DNA from: Cephalotus follicularis
Taxonomy: Eukaryota > Streptophyta > Magnoliopsida > Oxalidales > Cephalotaceae
DNA: 64,000 nucleotides
Assembly: GCA_001972305.1 (NCBI GenBank)
Contig: BDDD01000708.1
Coordinates: forward strand, 313,481 to 377,480
Direction of reading: 5' to 3'
The translations under genes and the position numbers were made by a program. The notes under the pieces are model-generated. The model was not told the origin of the DNA. It did no database searches and saw only the letters and a program-made list of their open reading frames with translations. Positions 1-11,691 of the stretch are shown here, piece by piece; the first letter of the stretch is position 1; each line of letters begins with the position of its first letter.

Positions 1-717
1 TGAGCTACAGACCGAAGGGTTAGGATTGTGGAGCATGATGTCGGTTCAGAGGGGATCTTGTTCGACCAGAGGGAAGAAGTCAGCACTTCTCCCTCTATCC
101 ATATAGAGTTTGGTTCTGTTCGGGGTCTGAGCCATTTGAGGGGTGCTGAGATTGAGGACCGAGGTTATTTTATGTCGGCAGAGGAACGTTACGTTCGAGA
201 AATCGTCTTGAAGGTGAAAAAGGGGGATCTCATGGAATTAAGAACCGAAATTGCATACTAGACTCAGTTGATTATCCCTTCCTCCAGCAAATCATGGTTG
301 CACTGAACGGGCATAGGGGATCTTCCCCTATTATGTGGATGCGTTGAACGAAGGACTTCGATTCCCTCTCCCTTTTTTTGTTCTCCAAGTCCTAGAGTTT
401 TACCATATCCATTCATGTCAACTGGCTCCCAACTCTTGGAGGATTGTCATTGGCTTCTTATGCTTCTAGAAGATACTTGAGGTAGCTCCCGAGGTATCTG
501 TATTTCGCTTTTTCTTCCACCTCGCCAAGCACCCAAACAAAGATGGTAGATAGTGGTACCTAAAGAAGAGGCTTAGTTGGACCCATTTTCTGCAATCTTT
601 TGGACTCTGTAAAAGGTTGGAAAGATTATTACTTTTATGCGAATAATGTGGAGGGGTGGACCTAAGCTGCTGGATGGAAGTAGTATTCGTCCCTGGAAGA
701 CTCGAGTCAGCCACACT
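1..717 (+). pseudogene. Antisense-ORF fossil of a Tat-lineage gypsy element
   Basis: Plus-strand reading frames carry the conserved stretch of the putative gypsy-type transposon domain (Pfam PF04195 type). Around 333-470 they spell LNEGLRFPLPFFVLQVLEFY and then a QLAPNSWR block; near 500-650 there are a FFFHLAKHPNKDG-like block and a KGWKDYYFYAN-like block. Tat elements carry such an ORF antisense to gag-pol, so a plus-strand copy fits a minus-strand element, matching the Tat RT and gag at 4769-9781. The antisense ORF at 37259-39696 has the same blocks. The piece is broken in several places and is cut on the right by the copia LTR starting at 718. Membership of the same element as 4769-10381 is inferred; the integrase between them is not present. 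Confidence 0.7.
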
Positions 718-3171
718 TGTGGGGGTCATAAGGGGAGCATCGAGTGTGAGGTGATTTACCGATTATGGTCCAATTTAGGTCATAGGTCCTTTAGGGTATC
801 AATTATAATTTTTTAGTCCAATATGTCCAAAGCAAAGAAACACCTTAAGATCTATGTCCATAATTGTCCATAAAAATTCCAAGGATCTCTAATTAAGCAT
901 CCAATTGACCATATAATCACCAAGCATGCACATAGGCCACGGGTTGAGCTAGGGTTTCCCTAACCCCAGCTTTTGCCCCACACATCAAATCATTGGTTTG
1001 CACACCAAAACCCTAAGTGATGACAAGCAACCTATGACCATCAAGAACCAAACCCTTAGGGTTTGGTTAGGGTTTCCCCTTGAAACCACTAGGGTTTGGC
1101 TAGGGTTACAAAACCCTAGCTAAAACCCGAAGCAAAAAACCACAAAAAGGAAAGGAAGAAGGAGAAGAGTTGATATGCCATTACCAAGGTCTTGAACTCC
1201 TTCCTTCAAGAGCTCCCTCAACACTTTAAATCCAAGCTCATTATTCTCCAAGAAAGCTCCAAAATTCACAGGTGCAAGCTTCCTTGATGATGGAGGTTTA
1301 AAGTGTTTTCTTTCATAAACTAGAGATCACTACAAGTAAAGATATAACACAATGAATGAGTTATCTCCACCTATTGTGAGCAATGGAGGGTGAAAGGAGA
1401 AAGTGTGATGTCTTCCTTCTATAAAGCTTGGAGCTTTTATGTCCTTTAATGGAGGACTTGAGAGAAGAAAGGAGAAAGAAAAAGAGAGAGCAAGTGACGG
1501 GTAAGAAGGGAGAAAGAGAGAGAAGTGTGCTTGAAATGAATGTTGCGGGTTAAGTGTGTTATGAGACCACCTTGACTCTTCTCTCTTTATTCCCCAAACC
1601 CGACGCATGACATCAAGAGAATGGGAGGCCATACCTCATGTCATTCGAGCCATACTGTAGCTCATAGTTGTGTCATTGTTTGAGTGTTCATTACTCAATC
1701 ACATGTGACACATTGGCTTGATTTAAATTTGAATGAGGTGGGATACAAATGGGAGGGGGCTGGCCGAACTCATGCCATTTAAATGGTTAGGGTTCGGTCC
1801 AATATGGCATAGAGCATACCAAGCCCTAACTGCTCCATATGCTCTCTCCTAAGTTAATTACTTGTTCAACACATAATCATTTGACTATAATATTTTATTA
1901 TGGTGATAGTTGGACTCAGCTCAATGAGGTGATATGTGTCCAGCAAATAAAATACTCTCTTGCAAAGTAACATCTCTCCGATGCTAACCTCTCACTAAAT
2001 GACATATGTCCCCCACATGTCAACCTGTTCTAAAGTTCATGTAGGACCCGAAAGCGCGGTTAGAATCCGGTACAACGATAAATTTCTCATAACATCCTAA
2101 GGTTCTGGTATGATCATCCTAATAATTCCCAACTATCAAAATAGCCCCGGTATGATACCAATCATCCCTCCAGATCCGTGGAATTTACTACCACGTCTAT
2201 CAGTCGATATCCGATTAATCAGTACTTTATCCTATCATCGATTTGTGTGTAGTGTATCCCTCGTCATCCTTGGCTCCGATCGCGGTCTAGGGTTCGGATA
2301 AATGTACCCTAGGTATTTTTGAAATAACTATAAATCTATGAACACACTGCGACTATCGGTAGACCTCTCCGAAAATGCTGTTTTCAGTCCGTCGGCACCT
2401 GGCCAAGTTTTTGCAAGCCTGCAATGGACACAGATATTATAGAGCCATTCACCCCCATTACAGGTGTGCCGATCCTATGTTGCGCACTCGCCCATATATC
2501 AATGTAGCGCCCATAAGGCCCAAAAATAACCCATTTTCCAGCTCGTGGCTAGAGCTTGGGAAGGCAAAAATCAAAGCTAGGTGATTACTACACAATGCAT
2601 GTCAGCTGCTCAGGTTTAAGGAACAACGCAGGTCACGTATTGCCTACTAGTCACCTGTTGACTATACACTACCGAAACCAATAGGAATCCTATTGACACA
2701 AGTAATGACCATCTGAATAGGTTTCCTATGGTAGGTCAGTTATGTGAACATGCTTTCCAGCAGCACCCCACATCAGTTTTAGGGTAAACCCAAGTGGCAA
2801 TGAGATGATCTACCCTCTATTAAACCTAGGAGCAAGCATAACACGACAAGTCTATCCGGTTCATCAATTGCCCTAAGAAAGTGAACCTACGACTTAGAAC
2901 GTTTTGTCAAAAAGGGAGTAAGGAAATCATTCTCATAACCTCTCAGGCACGAGATCTAACCCTTTGAGCGACAGAGTGCTATATGTGTATTCAGTTAATA
3001 TATAAATTAAGATGATCCATAATGATGGTATTGGGATATGCACATAGCTATGCCATAAATACATGGATTTGCACAATTAAACATAAATGGAATTAAGAAT
3101 ATATTAATAAGGAGTGTATTACATATACATGCAGCCACCCCGTGGCTTGCTGGGACACCCTTAATCTAACA
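718..3171 (-). repeat. 3' LTR of Angela-like copia fragment A
   Basis: On the minus strand the LTR begins TGTTAGATTAAGG at 3171, directly after a purine tract (complement of 3172-3185), and ends near 718 in CCCACA. The left edge was set by aligning it with the related LTR at 57945-60476. About 2.45 kb, the long-LTR type of the Angela group. It has a CT-rich leader-like stretch (about 1440-1590) and a cluster of AAACCCTA-type teloboxes (950-1120). Unlike its relatives at 6836, 14086, 21368 and 57945, I see no GTCGAC palindrome array in it. The partner 5' LTR is not in the window. Confidence 0.75.
945..1125. repeat. Telobox cluster inside LTR A
   Basis: At least seven copies of AAACCCTA or TAGGGTTT-like octamers in both orientations lie within about 180 bp (near 949, 1009, 1047, 1063, 1090, 1099 and 1110). 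They are not in telomeric tandem array. Teloboxes in plants are bound by TRB proteins and are frequent just downstream of start sites of highly expressed genes. Here they fall in the presumed transcribed part of the LTR. The related LTR at 57945-60476 has the same cluster at 60100-60325. Confidence 0.55.
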
Positions 3172-4768
3172 ATCTCCCACTTGGCCCTCAAGCCAAAAAT
3201 ACCTATAGCCTAAGCCCATCACACTCTTATGTCACTCGAGTACTACACTGCTCATGGCCTTGGTCAGTGAGTCTGCTAGGTTTGCCTGAGAAGCAACTCT
3301 CTCTAGGGTGACGTCTCCTCTGTCTATGATATCCCTGATCAGATGATACTGTTGCTGTATATGTTTAGAGTGGTGATGAGACATGGGTTCCTAGGCTTGT
3401 GCAACGGCCTCATCATTGTCACAGTACACCATAACTGGACGACAGATGGATGGAACCACTCCTAGCTCAGTAATGAACTTCCGCATCCAAACAGCTTCTT
3501 TTACGGCATCAGAGGCTACAACATACTTTGCTTCCATGGTGGAGTCTGCAGTGGTTTCTTGCTTGGAACTCCTCCAACTCACAGCACCGCCATTCAGGAC
3601 AAACACATATCCTGAAATAGACTTCTGATCATCCGGATCACTGTTGAAACTAAAGTCGGTGTAACCCTCCATTCTCAACTCACTATCTCTTCCACATGTC
3701 AAGAAGGTATCCTCAGTCCTTCTCAGGTATTTAAGAATCCCTTTTACAACTTCCCAGTGCCTCTCACCAGGATCGGACTGAAATTGACATGCCATACCCT
3801 AGGCATATGCAACATCAGGCCTAGTATAAAGCATAGTATACATGATGGAGCCCACGGCCGAAGAATAAGGCTACCTACTCATACCTGTCCTCTCCTTAGA
3901 TGTATGTGGAGACATCCTCTTGGAAATGTGAATTCCTTGGCCAATTGGCAGTAGGCCACGTTTAGAATTCTCAAGGCTATACCGTTTCAGCACCTTGTTA
4001 ATGTACTGGCTTTGGAAAAGCCCGAGCAACCTACTAGATCTATCCATGTAGATCTTTATTCCCAATATGTAGGAAGCCTCTCCCAAATCCTTCATGGAGA
4101 AGTTCTTGGCTAACTATACTTTAACGTACTATAACATGCCTATATCATTCCCAATGAGTAGTATGTCGTCCATGAACAGTACCAAGAAAGTGATACCGGG
4201 GTCATCTTGTTTCTGGTAGACACATGGCTCATCAACGTTTTTGATGAAGCCAAAAGTTTTAATGGTCTCGTCAAAATGGATGTTCCAACTACAGGATGCT
4301 TGCTTAAGGCCATAAATAGACCTTTGGAGCTTCCACACCTTGTGCGGATGCTCCTCGGATGTGAACCCCTCCGGTTGGGACATATAAATGTCCTCTTCAA
4401 GATAGCCATTCAAAAAGGTCATCTTGACATCCATTTGCCAAATCTCATAATCATAATGAGCGGCAATAGCAAGCAACATCCGAATGGACTTAAGCATTGC
4501 GACTGGCGAGATAGTTTTGGTATAGTCGACCCATGTCTTTGTCTGTACACTTTCGCCACCAATCGCGCTTTATAAGTCTCAAACTTTCCATCAACTCCTA
4601 TCTTCTTTTTGAAGATCCACTTACACCCTATAGGAACTATGCATTCGGGTGCATTTACCAAGTTCCACACTTGGTTGGCATACATGGAATCCATTACGGA
4701 TTTCATGGCTTCCAGGCATGCCCTGGAATCAGTGCTCTTCACTGCTTCCTGGTAGCTGACAACCTCGA
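3172..4768 (-). pseudogene. Angela-like copia A: RT and RNase H remains
   Basis: Minus-strand frames at 4129-4742 give the RT N-terminal half: a KWIFKKK block, then WQMDVKMTFLNG, then YGLKQASCSW and the catalytic FMDDILL block. 3871-4095 gives the KDLGEASYILGIKI connection. 3391-3795 gives RNase H (YTDFSFNSDPDDQKSISGY, TMEAKYVVASDA). The wording matches the Angela group and the element at 14086-23600. The fragment is in several frames and broken in a handful of places. Its 5' side adjoins the unrelated gypsy RT near 4768, so gag, protease and integrase are absent. The segment 3172-3390 is the non-coding 3' end with the polypurine tract next to the LTR. Confidence 0.85.
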
Positions 4769-5577
4769 TAAGTCACCATCAAGACGAGGAACATTCTCGA
4801 GATGACCCCAATGACACATTTCTCCAAGTTGAGCTTCATGTCGTGTTCCCGAAGTATCTCAAATGAGCTTTGCAAATCTGATAAGTTGTGCTTTGCCACT
4901 TTTCTCTTGACCAACATGTCATCCACATGTACTTCCATGTTCTGCCCTATCCGAGAAGAAAATATTATGTTTACCAGCCTCTGGAAAGTGGCTCCAGCAT
5001 TCTTGAGACCGAAGGGCATGAAGTTATAAAAAATGATGCCTTGGTCTGTGATGAATGAATTTTTCTCCTGGTCCGGGACGTACATCGGTATCTGGTTGTA
5101 TTTTGAGAAGGCATCCATTAAGCTCAGCAACTCATGGGCTGAAGTCGAGTCCACCAGTTGATCTATCCTTGAGAGGGGATAATTATCCTTCGGGCAAGCA
5201 TTCTTCAAATCTGTGAAGTTTATACACATTCTCCACTTCCCACTTGCCTTCTTCACTAACACCACATTAGAGAGCCAATCTATGTAATCCACTTCCTTTA
5301 TATGACCAGTATCTACTAACTTCTTGACTTCATATTTGATTGCTTCTTGTCTTTCTCTGGAGAACGATCTCTCCTTCTGGCTTGTTGGTCTGCTCTTTGG
5401 TAAAACCCCAAGTTTGTGAACTATAGTACCAGGATCTATCCCAAGGGCATCCTTGGCGGTCCAGGAAAATACGTCTTGGTTTTTATCTAAGAACGTTATC
5501 AGTTTTTCTCGAATCTCAGTTTGGAGATGAGTCCCTATTTTTACTGCTCTTTGACTCTCTTCCTCTCCCATGAACAC
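4769..5577 (-). pseudogene. Tat gypsy element 1: reverse transcriptase
   Basis: A single long minus-strand frame carries a typical Ty3/gypsy RT: KWRMCINFTDLKNACPKD, PLSRIDQLVD, FMPFGLKNAGATFQRLVN and the active-site block VHVDDMLVK. These words are those of the Tat lineage and closely resemble the RT at 33299-33787. The 3' edge adjoins copia A. RNase H and integrase of this element are not in the window. Broken overall. Confidence 0.85.
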
Positions 5578-5773
5578 TTCTTCTAACTTTTCTACGAGTC
5601 TCCCTCAAGATTCTGTCTCCTCCGTCTCTAGAGTCTTGATAGGGAGAACCTTTTTTGGAATCCTCAAGGATTTGACATAGCATTCACGGGCAGCCAATTG
5701 GTCTCCTCTTGCTATCCCTACCCCTCAAGGAGTGGAGAACTTCATCTTTAAATGTGGAATGGATACCACCTTT

Positions 5774-6093
5774 TTAAGTGCTGCTTGAGAGGGTCGACTG
5801 AGGATGAATTTTTAAGTAGGTGGCATCTTCACGATCCAGAAACTCACAAGGATGGTGACTTGGTAAGGATCCTCTCCGACTGTCATCGGCAAAGTAATTA
5901 CCCCTTCTAGGTCTAGGGTGTCTCGGGTAAAACCAACTAGAGGCAATTGAACTAGCCTTAAATAATCCAGGGAAATGCTCATCCAACTGAAAGCATCAAA
6001 GGAAAGGACGTCAACTGAAATCCCATTGTCAATCAATACTCTCTTTACCGAGTGATTGGCTATTCGCACGATTACCACCAAGGGGGTCCTCAC
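5774..6093 (-). pseudogene. Tat gypsy element 1: aspartic protease
   Basis: The minus-strand frame contains VKRVLIDNGISVDVLSFDAF, the position where retroviral-type proteases have the D-T/S-G active-site turn, followed by a PLVGFTRDTL-like block matching PLVGFASEMV of the intact relative at 32641-32710. It sits between gag and RT, as expected for gypsy pol order. It belongs to the same minus-strand element as 4769-5577. Confidence 0.75.
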
Positions 6094-6830
6094 GTGGAGT
6101 CTTTACCCTATTAAGGTCCTCATATGAGAATGAGATGATCATCTCGGATTTTGCCTTCTTAGCGCGTTACTCCATTACGAGGTTTTCTCTCGCATATCAC
6201 CTTCGTGAGGAACTGCTCCCACTCCCCGAGGCCAATCCCCTGACTATGACGTATATAGTCACCACCACATTTTTTCCTTTGTCATTAACCCGAGACGACT
6301 CTGGTCTATCTTCAATCGACCTTCTCACATTTACTAAATTCTTGTTCAGATTGGTTTTGAGATCATTGTCGTTAACAAACTATGCGAGATCTCCTACCAT
6401 ATCATTTTCTCAATCAGATCCTTCAACATTCTGCAATCATTGGTATAATGTCCGTGGCTGCGATGAAATTCACACCATTGGCTCCGGTCTATCTTGTTAT
6501 TATAAGTCTTCATTTTATTCGGCCATTGGAAAAATTGCTAATTCCTGATGGTCATCAAGATTTCTTCTCTAAGAGCTTTCAAGGGTGTATAAACACGAGT
6601 GGTGTTCAACTGGTTCTCTTCCTAGATTGTCAGCTTAGAATGGTTTTTGCGGGTCAACCCAACCTCTTCTCTCACCTTGGATGCCCCCTTGATCTTTCCT
6701 TCTCCCCTGATCTCTAGGTTCATAGTTATCTCGACCCACCTGGGTTGGTCTCTTCTTCTTCCTATGTTTCCCGAGAATCTAGATCGGTGTCCTGTCGAAC
6801 CGAGTCCGTATCTTTTAGATTAATGTGGGG
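6094..6830 (-). pseudogene. Tat gypsy element 1: gag C-terminal region
   Basis: No long frame remains. Position between protease (5774-6093) and the gag core (9069-9781), with the solo LTR removed, shows it is the gag tail of the same element. It contains a histidine- and cysteine-containing spot near 6440-6480 that may be the zinc knuckle. I see no independent gene here. Confidence 0.5.
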
Positions 6831-6835
6831 CCTCA

Positions 6836-9063
6836 TGTTGGAAATGGTATAACCATTTCCGGAGCCAAAAATGGACTTGGGTGTAAAGGGTACAAAACAA
6901 AACTTTTAAAAACATAATGGCAGCGGAAACAACACCCTTAACAAGTCAAACACTAGTCTATCTTTGCATAACCACAAGACAAGGATCACCACATCATCAC
7001 TATAATTGAATTGGTGTCACCATAGCAAGCAATGGTGACACACAAGCATGGCAACAAGAGAGGGAGACATGGAGTTTTTACCGCCCGGTGTAGGCTCCTT
7101 CGTCTTTGCCATTCAAGCTTGCGAAGACTCCCTCAATGTCCTCCAATTCGTATTGCTACTGCTCCCAGCAACAACAACTCCAGACCAGCAACAATCAAGG
7201 AGAAAAACAGCCTATGTTTTCACTCACTTCCTCTCACAATGCCTATAAAGGATGCATTGGTATTGACAAGGGTTGTCAATGTCAATCCACCATAGATAAG
7301 CTACAAACTTGGTGTTTAAATCATAGAAGGGATTACTCAGAAAACCAGAGAACCTCTCTAGTTTTTCCCAGCAAAGTTTCTCTCTCGTTTTGCTCTCCTG
7401 GAATACCCTTCTTTTTAACCAGCCCCGTTTCTCTCTCTCCTATATGCTTAACCTCCCCCTCTCTCCTTGATCATGTTCCTACCTCTAAGGAATCATGGAA
7501 CCATGATCTAAGAGTGCCCCCTATCATGCAGAGAGGGAAGAACATCATGGGTAGTGGCTAGTAATGGGAGGTTGAGGAGAAAGAGAACGTGCGCATGTTC
7601 TGGACTACCCCACGTCGCGCACAAAGCATCGGCGTCTTGGCATAGCGTCGATGCTTATATGTAATAACACTATGCGTTTCAAGTGTTAAGCATCGACTCT
7701 TTACCAAAAGGTGTCGACGCTTTATCTAATGATACGTGTTGACGCTTTCCAAAAGGCGTCAACGCTTAGACAAACTGGTTAGGCAAATATAGTCTAACTC
7801 TTAAATGAGTCCAACTCATTTTATCCCTTCTAATATTGATTAAGTAAGATCAAGCAAATGTGTTTCCACAAAATACAAGATCCACTTAACCGATATTTGA
7901 TTTTATAAAATACACCAAGACTTAATATGTCTAACATATTAATGTACTGATCATAATCGGGCAAGGACCCTTTAAAATCTCAGTTAATATCGGTGATATT
8001 CATAAATTACTGAAATACTCATAGGGTTCAGTTAAGACATTCTAAATGCTCCTGGAATAATATCCAATATTATCCAGATGAAAAATTAATCTAATTAATT
8101 TTCCATAATTTATTACACACCTCCGTAACGCGAGACTTTCTAAGTCATCGGTTCGCGTGTACAATAATCCATCGTCATACTTGGCTCCGATTGAGGTCTA
8201 GGGTAAGTATATGTGTCAACCCTAGATAATACCTCAATGGCTAAAATATCTGATTATTACTAGGACTTTTGGCAGACTCTCCGGAAATCTAATTTCCAAT
8301 CCACCTCAATCTTGGCCAAGGATTTCATAAGTCCAAAGTACAATCAGACCATAATAGGGACGATCACCTTCGCTCAGGTGTGACAGTCCCTTATTGACCA
8401 CTCGCTTATATTCATATAGATTCGATCATACCCAAAGACCACCCGATTGCCAGCCCTGCGCAAGAACTGGGTAAGGTGGAGATCAAAGCATAACCGTCTC
8501 CATACAATATAAAGCAGTCGCTCAGGTCTAAGGATCAGACAAGTTCAAAAACTCGCTAAGTGACTAACACTTATACACAACCGCAACAAGTAGGAGTCAC
8601 TACTGACACGAGAATAACGACTATCCAAACAATGTCTCCTACGCGGGTCCAATTCAGTGTACACGCTCCCAGTGCGCACCCCGTTTTTGCCCTAGTGTCT
8701 AACACAAATGGTAGTGAGAGAATCCATCATCCAATTCCTTGAGTAGGCAACATACGCACAAGTCTGTCCGGGTCACTAATGCCCACAAAGTGAACATATG
8801 ACTTTGAACTAATTTGACATAAGGAATAAGGTAGTCAATCTCACTGCCTCCATGCTTGGCATCCAACCTTATGTCAGGGCATCACAAGTGTAAGCAGATT
8901 TATATTAGCTACTTTGATTATGTGATAAAACACAAGTGATATTGCCATAAAATATATAAAAAAATTAGCAAGTGTCATATATCAGGAATAAGATTGTTTA
9001 TATAAAATGATAGATATAATACGACAGCCAATCCAATAGCTTGTCGGGTCACTACATCTAACA
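6836..9063 (-). mobile_element. Solo LTR, Angela-like copia
   Basis: 2228 bp bounded by TGTTGGAAATGG on the left and CATCTAACA on the right, with perfect 5-bp target duplications CCTCA at 6831-6835 and 9064-9068. The minus strand begins TGTTAGATGTAGTGACCCG. It shares most of its length with the LTRs at 14086-15779 and 21368-23600, for example the block around 8170-8300. No internal region or primer site is present, so it is a solo LTR left by LTR-LTR recombination. It splits the gag of Tat element 1, whose sequence resumes on both sides. Confidence 0.92.
7640..7770. repeat. GTCGAC palindrome array in solo LTR
   Basis: Five degenerate copies of AAGCGTCGACGCTT: AGCGTCGATGCTT at 7644, AAGCATCGACTCTT at 7688, GGTGTCGACGCTTT at 7710, CGTGTTGACGCTTT at 7735 and AGGCGTCAACGCTTA at 7754. 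Spacing is irregular, about 20-45 bp. The position in the LTR matches the arrays at 14853-15051 and 22135-22312. Confidence 0.85.
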
Positions 9064-9068
9064 CCTCA

Positions 9069-9781
9069 CTTTGGCCAGGAACTAAGGCAATGTTTTTGCC
9101 TCCCTTCTGACCAAGGAGGTGCAAAATCTTCCCCTTTCTAAGCCTTGTGTGATTACCGTTGAGGCCACGACTTGATTAAGATCTCGAACCTCTGTCGTCG
9201 CCAATCTGAATCATTTGACATACTTTCTCAAGGATTCATTTGTCCTCTACTTGATATCGAAGAAGTTTTGGATGTCTTCCTTTTCCTTCTACTAGCAATG
9301 AAGTATGACATAAATTGGTAGCTCAACTCTTCAAAGGTTGATATGGAGTTGGAGGGTAAGGTTGCGAACCAGGATCTCGCTGGTCCTCTGAGGGATGCTA
9401 GGGACAACTAGTACTTGATAGCATCCCTTAAGCAGTGAGCGATCATGAGATCCTCGAAAGCAACAAGATGGTCCCCAGGATCCTTTTCTCTGTCATATTG
9501 GTCAAATTTAGGGAGTTTGAATCCCTTCAGCATGGGTTCTTCGGTCACATTGTTTGCAAAGGGGTAGGAACTATGTCAGAGTAGCTCCTCAATATGGTCA
9601 TGTTTGTCATCCAGAATCCACAGCCTTTGATGCACACTCTTCCTCTTCATTTGTCCGATCTCCCCGGGTGTTGGACGAGTCTTGTCCTTTGGTGGCTAGT
9701 TATGATGGGTCTCTCTTTCTTCTAACCCTTCCCTGAGGTTAAACTGAGTTCGATTACAAGACGATTTGTCGCCATTGAGGT
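9069..9781 (-). pseudogene. Tat gypsy element 1: gag core
   Basis: Read on the minus strand, the segment gives recognisable Retrotrans_gag blocks: a DREKDPGDHLVAFEDLMI-like block near 9450-9510, a GPARSWFATLPSNSISTFEE block near 9345-9390, and a LRKYVKRF-like block near 9200-9240. These are typical of Tat gag and of the relative at 31330-31860. The last bases before 9781 are the leader beside the 5' LTR and include TGGCGAC at a place where a primer-binding site would lie. Broken in several places. Confidence 0.75.
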
Positions 9782-10381
9782 TGTCCTGAAATCATAGGAA
9801 ATGGTCAAAAGATAGCACCGGAGTGATCTTCTGTACTACCCTCCGACGTTCAAGTCAGAGTTCATCGTGATTTTAGTGTTTTTGGTGCTTTAAATGTGTT
9901 GGCTGAGGTGTTTTATGCCTGTGTCGAGATGGTTATGTATGTACCGAGACGGTTTAGTGAGATTTAAAGTAATAAAATGTCTAACCCTGATTCGGTGGTT
10001 GAAAGTATTTATAGGTGTAGTTATGGCCCTCAGAAGTCCCATTTGCCACTGCTAACTATCCTTTAATTAGGGTATATGAGTAATTTTTCAATATTAAATG
10101 TTAGTTGAACTATCCTATCGCCCCTCTCCGAATTTTGGCTGCTGTCTGTCAGTTCCATCTCCATTTATGAGCAATTATGTCTCATGATTATGTACACCTT
10201 GAGAAGCTTGTTGAATAAGATCCCTTAGGGAGACTGCTGGGTGGATCTTGGAGTTTTGATCTCTTCTCATACAAGTGTTTTTACATCGATTGACCGAAAT
10301 GGCCCTACCTCAGCAAAGATGAGGCAATCTGGTGTCAAACTTCAGTTTGAACGAATTCTGTCAGGCCTCTGATGTTAGACA
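9782..10381 (-). repeat. 5' LTR of Tat gypsy element 1
   Basis: Minus strand begins TGTCTAACATCAGAGG at 10381 and ends in CAGGACA near 9782, about 600 bp. A TATA-like CTATAAATAC lies at about 10008-10018. Downstream of it is the phrase CTTGAACGTCGGAGGGT, common in the R/U5 of plant Tat LTRs. The matching 3' LTR lies beyond the window start, so the ends are estimates. Confidence 0.6.
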
Positions 10382-10803
10382 TAAAGAGGTCTTCACCTCG
10401 GAGAATGAAACAATGACCCAACAAAATCAAACAAAGGAATCGCAATGAAATAGAAAGCTATTATATTCTAACAATATAAAAATCTTCTAAATCAAAACCA
10501 CTCTAAGAGAGGAATAACTGCTTTCCCCGTATGTCAGACGTACAAGATAACCTCGTTTTGCATCTGTCCCAACATGATATATACACCTTATAATCCCTAC
10601 AGTTTGTCTGCTGACACTTGTAACACCTATAAATGGAGAGCAGTGACCCAAATTGCAGAAAAAAGAGTTAAGATCATGAAGTAAACATTAACAAGAAGTT
10701 CAGAGATCCAGTAACAAATTGCTCAATAATTGATCGAAATTGAGATATTTGCTGAGGCAGATTGCAACCAGAGGGTTCAAAGGAAGAAGTTAAAAACACA
10801 TAC
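10382..10803. other. AT-rich non-coding stretch, probable host intron
   Basis: Between the gypsy LTR and the small candidate exon at 10804-10838. I see no open reading frame, no terminal repeats and no further exon of the membrane-protein gene. The Tat element probably inserted in the next intron of that gene or just 3' of it. Confidence 0.4.
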
Positions 10804-10838
10804 CTCAAAGTAAATGATGACCAAAGTATAAACTCCAC
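10804..10838 (-). pseudogene. Candidate small exon of host membrane-protein gene
   Basis: Minus-strand 35-nt block with an acceptor-like GGTGCTGGACAG before it, preceded by a T-rich tract, and a donor GTATGT after it. One frame reads GVYTLVIIYFE, which resembles the start of the third hydrophobic segment expected after the exon at 27564-27898. If the upstream exon ends at its GTGAGG donor, the frame carried into this block is not the one that spells TLVIIYFE. Either the borders differ, an exon is missing, or the gene copy is dead. Low to moderate confidence. Confidence 0.4.
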
Positions 10839-11480
10839 CTGTCCAGCACCCAAAGAGCATAAAAAATTTAGGTAGGGATTTTTTTAAAAAAAAAATAAAG
10901 GAAAAATGCAGAATTAATAGGAAAGCTGACATAAAATGGTATAATAGCCCGCAAAATAAGGTATCTGGGGTCCTAATGGGTAAGAAACTCGTTGAGCTCA
11001 TAATTGTGTACTTTCAACACTTAGAGCAGTGTAGGATCATACCAAGAAATATAAATTACGTTAAAGGTAATATAAATCAATACGGATGGCTCATCAACAT
11101 ACAATGAAATTGAAAATGATTATATTCATATGTATGTGAGCTTATTATTAGCTATTCCCTTCATCAACTCCTTTAGACTATACTTTTAGGTTTTCTAAAA
11201 AACTACTTTACTTGAATATGCACAAAGTACACATTGATCCCGAAGAGACGCAAAATGAACAAATTAGAAAAAGCAAATTTCTAGAATTTGTATTACGTAC
11301 GTTGTACAGAACAATGTTGTATCAACAATGTATAAACAATATAACAGTAAACGCTAAAACATAGAATACCTCAACAGAACTTTCTTTAAATAATACAAAT
11401 TAATCAGTTGTATAAAAAATAGATATAAGATGTAGCAATCAAGGTTTGAAAAAAAAAACATAAGAACAATAATATAGTTT
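10839..11480. other. AT-rich intron sequence left of the copia insertion
   Basis: Long A/T runs, no supported coding region. It ends in ATAGTTT immediately before the copia LTR at 11481; the same seven bases follow the other LTR at 26966. Confidence 0.5.
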
Positions 11481-11691
11481 TGTTATAAACTTGTGGGATT
11501 AACTAACAATTGAAGATTATACTACAAAGAGAGATTGAGAGAGAATAAGAGATTTTCTTATTATGAATTCCTTAATTTCTTCTTAATATTACATTCCTAT
11601 TTATAGGAGTTTAGGGGTTGTTAGAATAGTAATCATGGTTGATAGAATAGTAATTCATACCTAATTTTGCCTAATTTTGACTAATCTTACA
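11481..11691 (-). repeat. 3' LTR of copia K
   Basis: Minus strand TGTAAGATTAGTC to TTTATAACA, 211 bp. The polypurine tract (complement of ATATTCCCCATTG, 11692-11704) lies directly upstream. The internal A-rich and TATA-like text is shared with 26754-26965. Confidence 0.9.

Noticed and set aside
945-1125. Interstitial telomere repeat
   Set aside because: The words are isolated and in both orientations with unrelated spacers, not a (TTTAGGG)n tandem.
10777-11001. A 74-residue minus-strand ORF as a whole gene
   Set aside because: Only about 12 residues at its centre look conserved and are bounded by splice signals; the rest is intron with poly-T-derived Phe/Leu.
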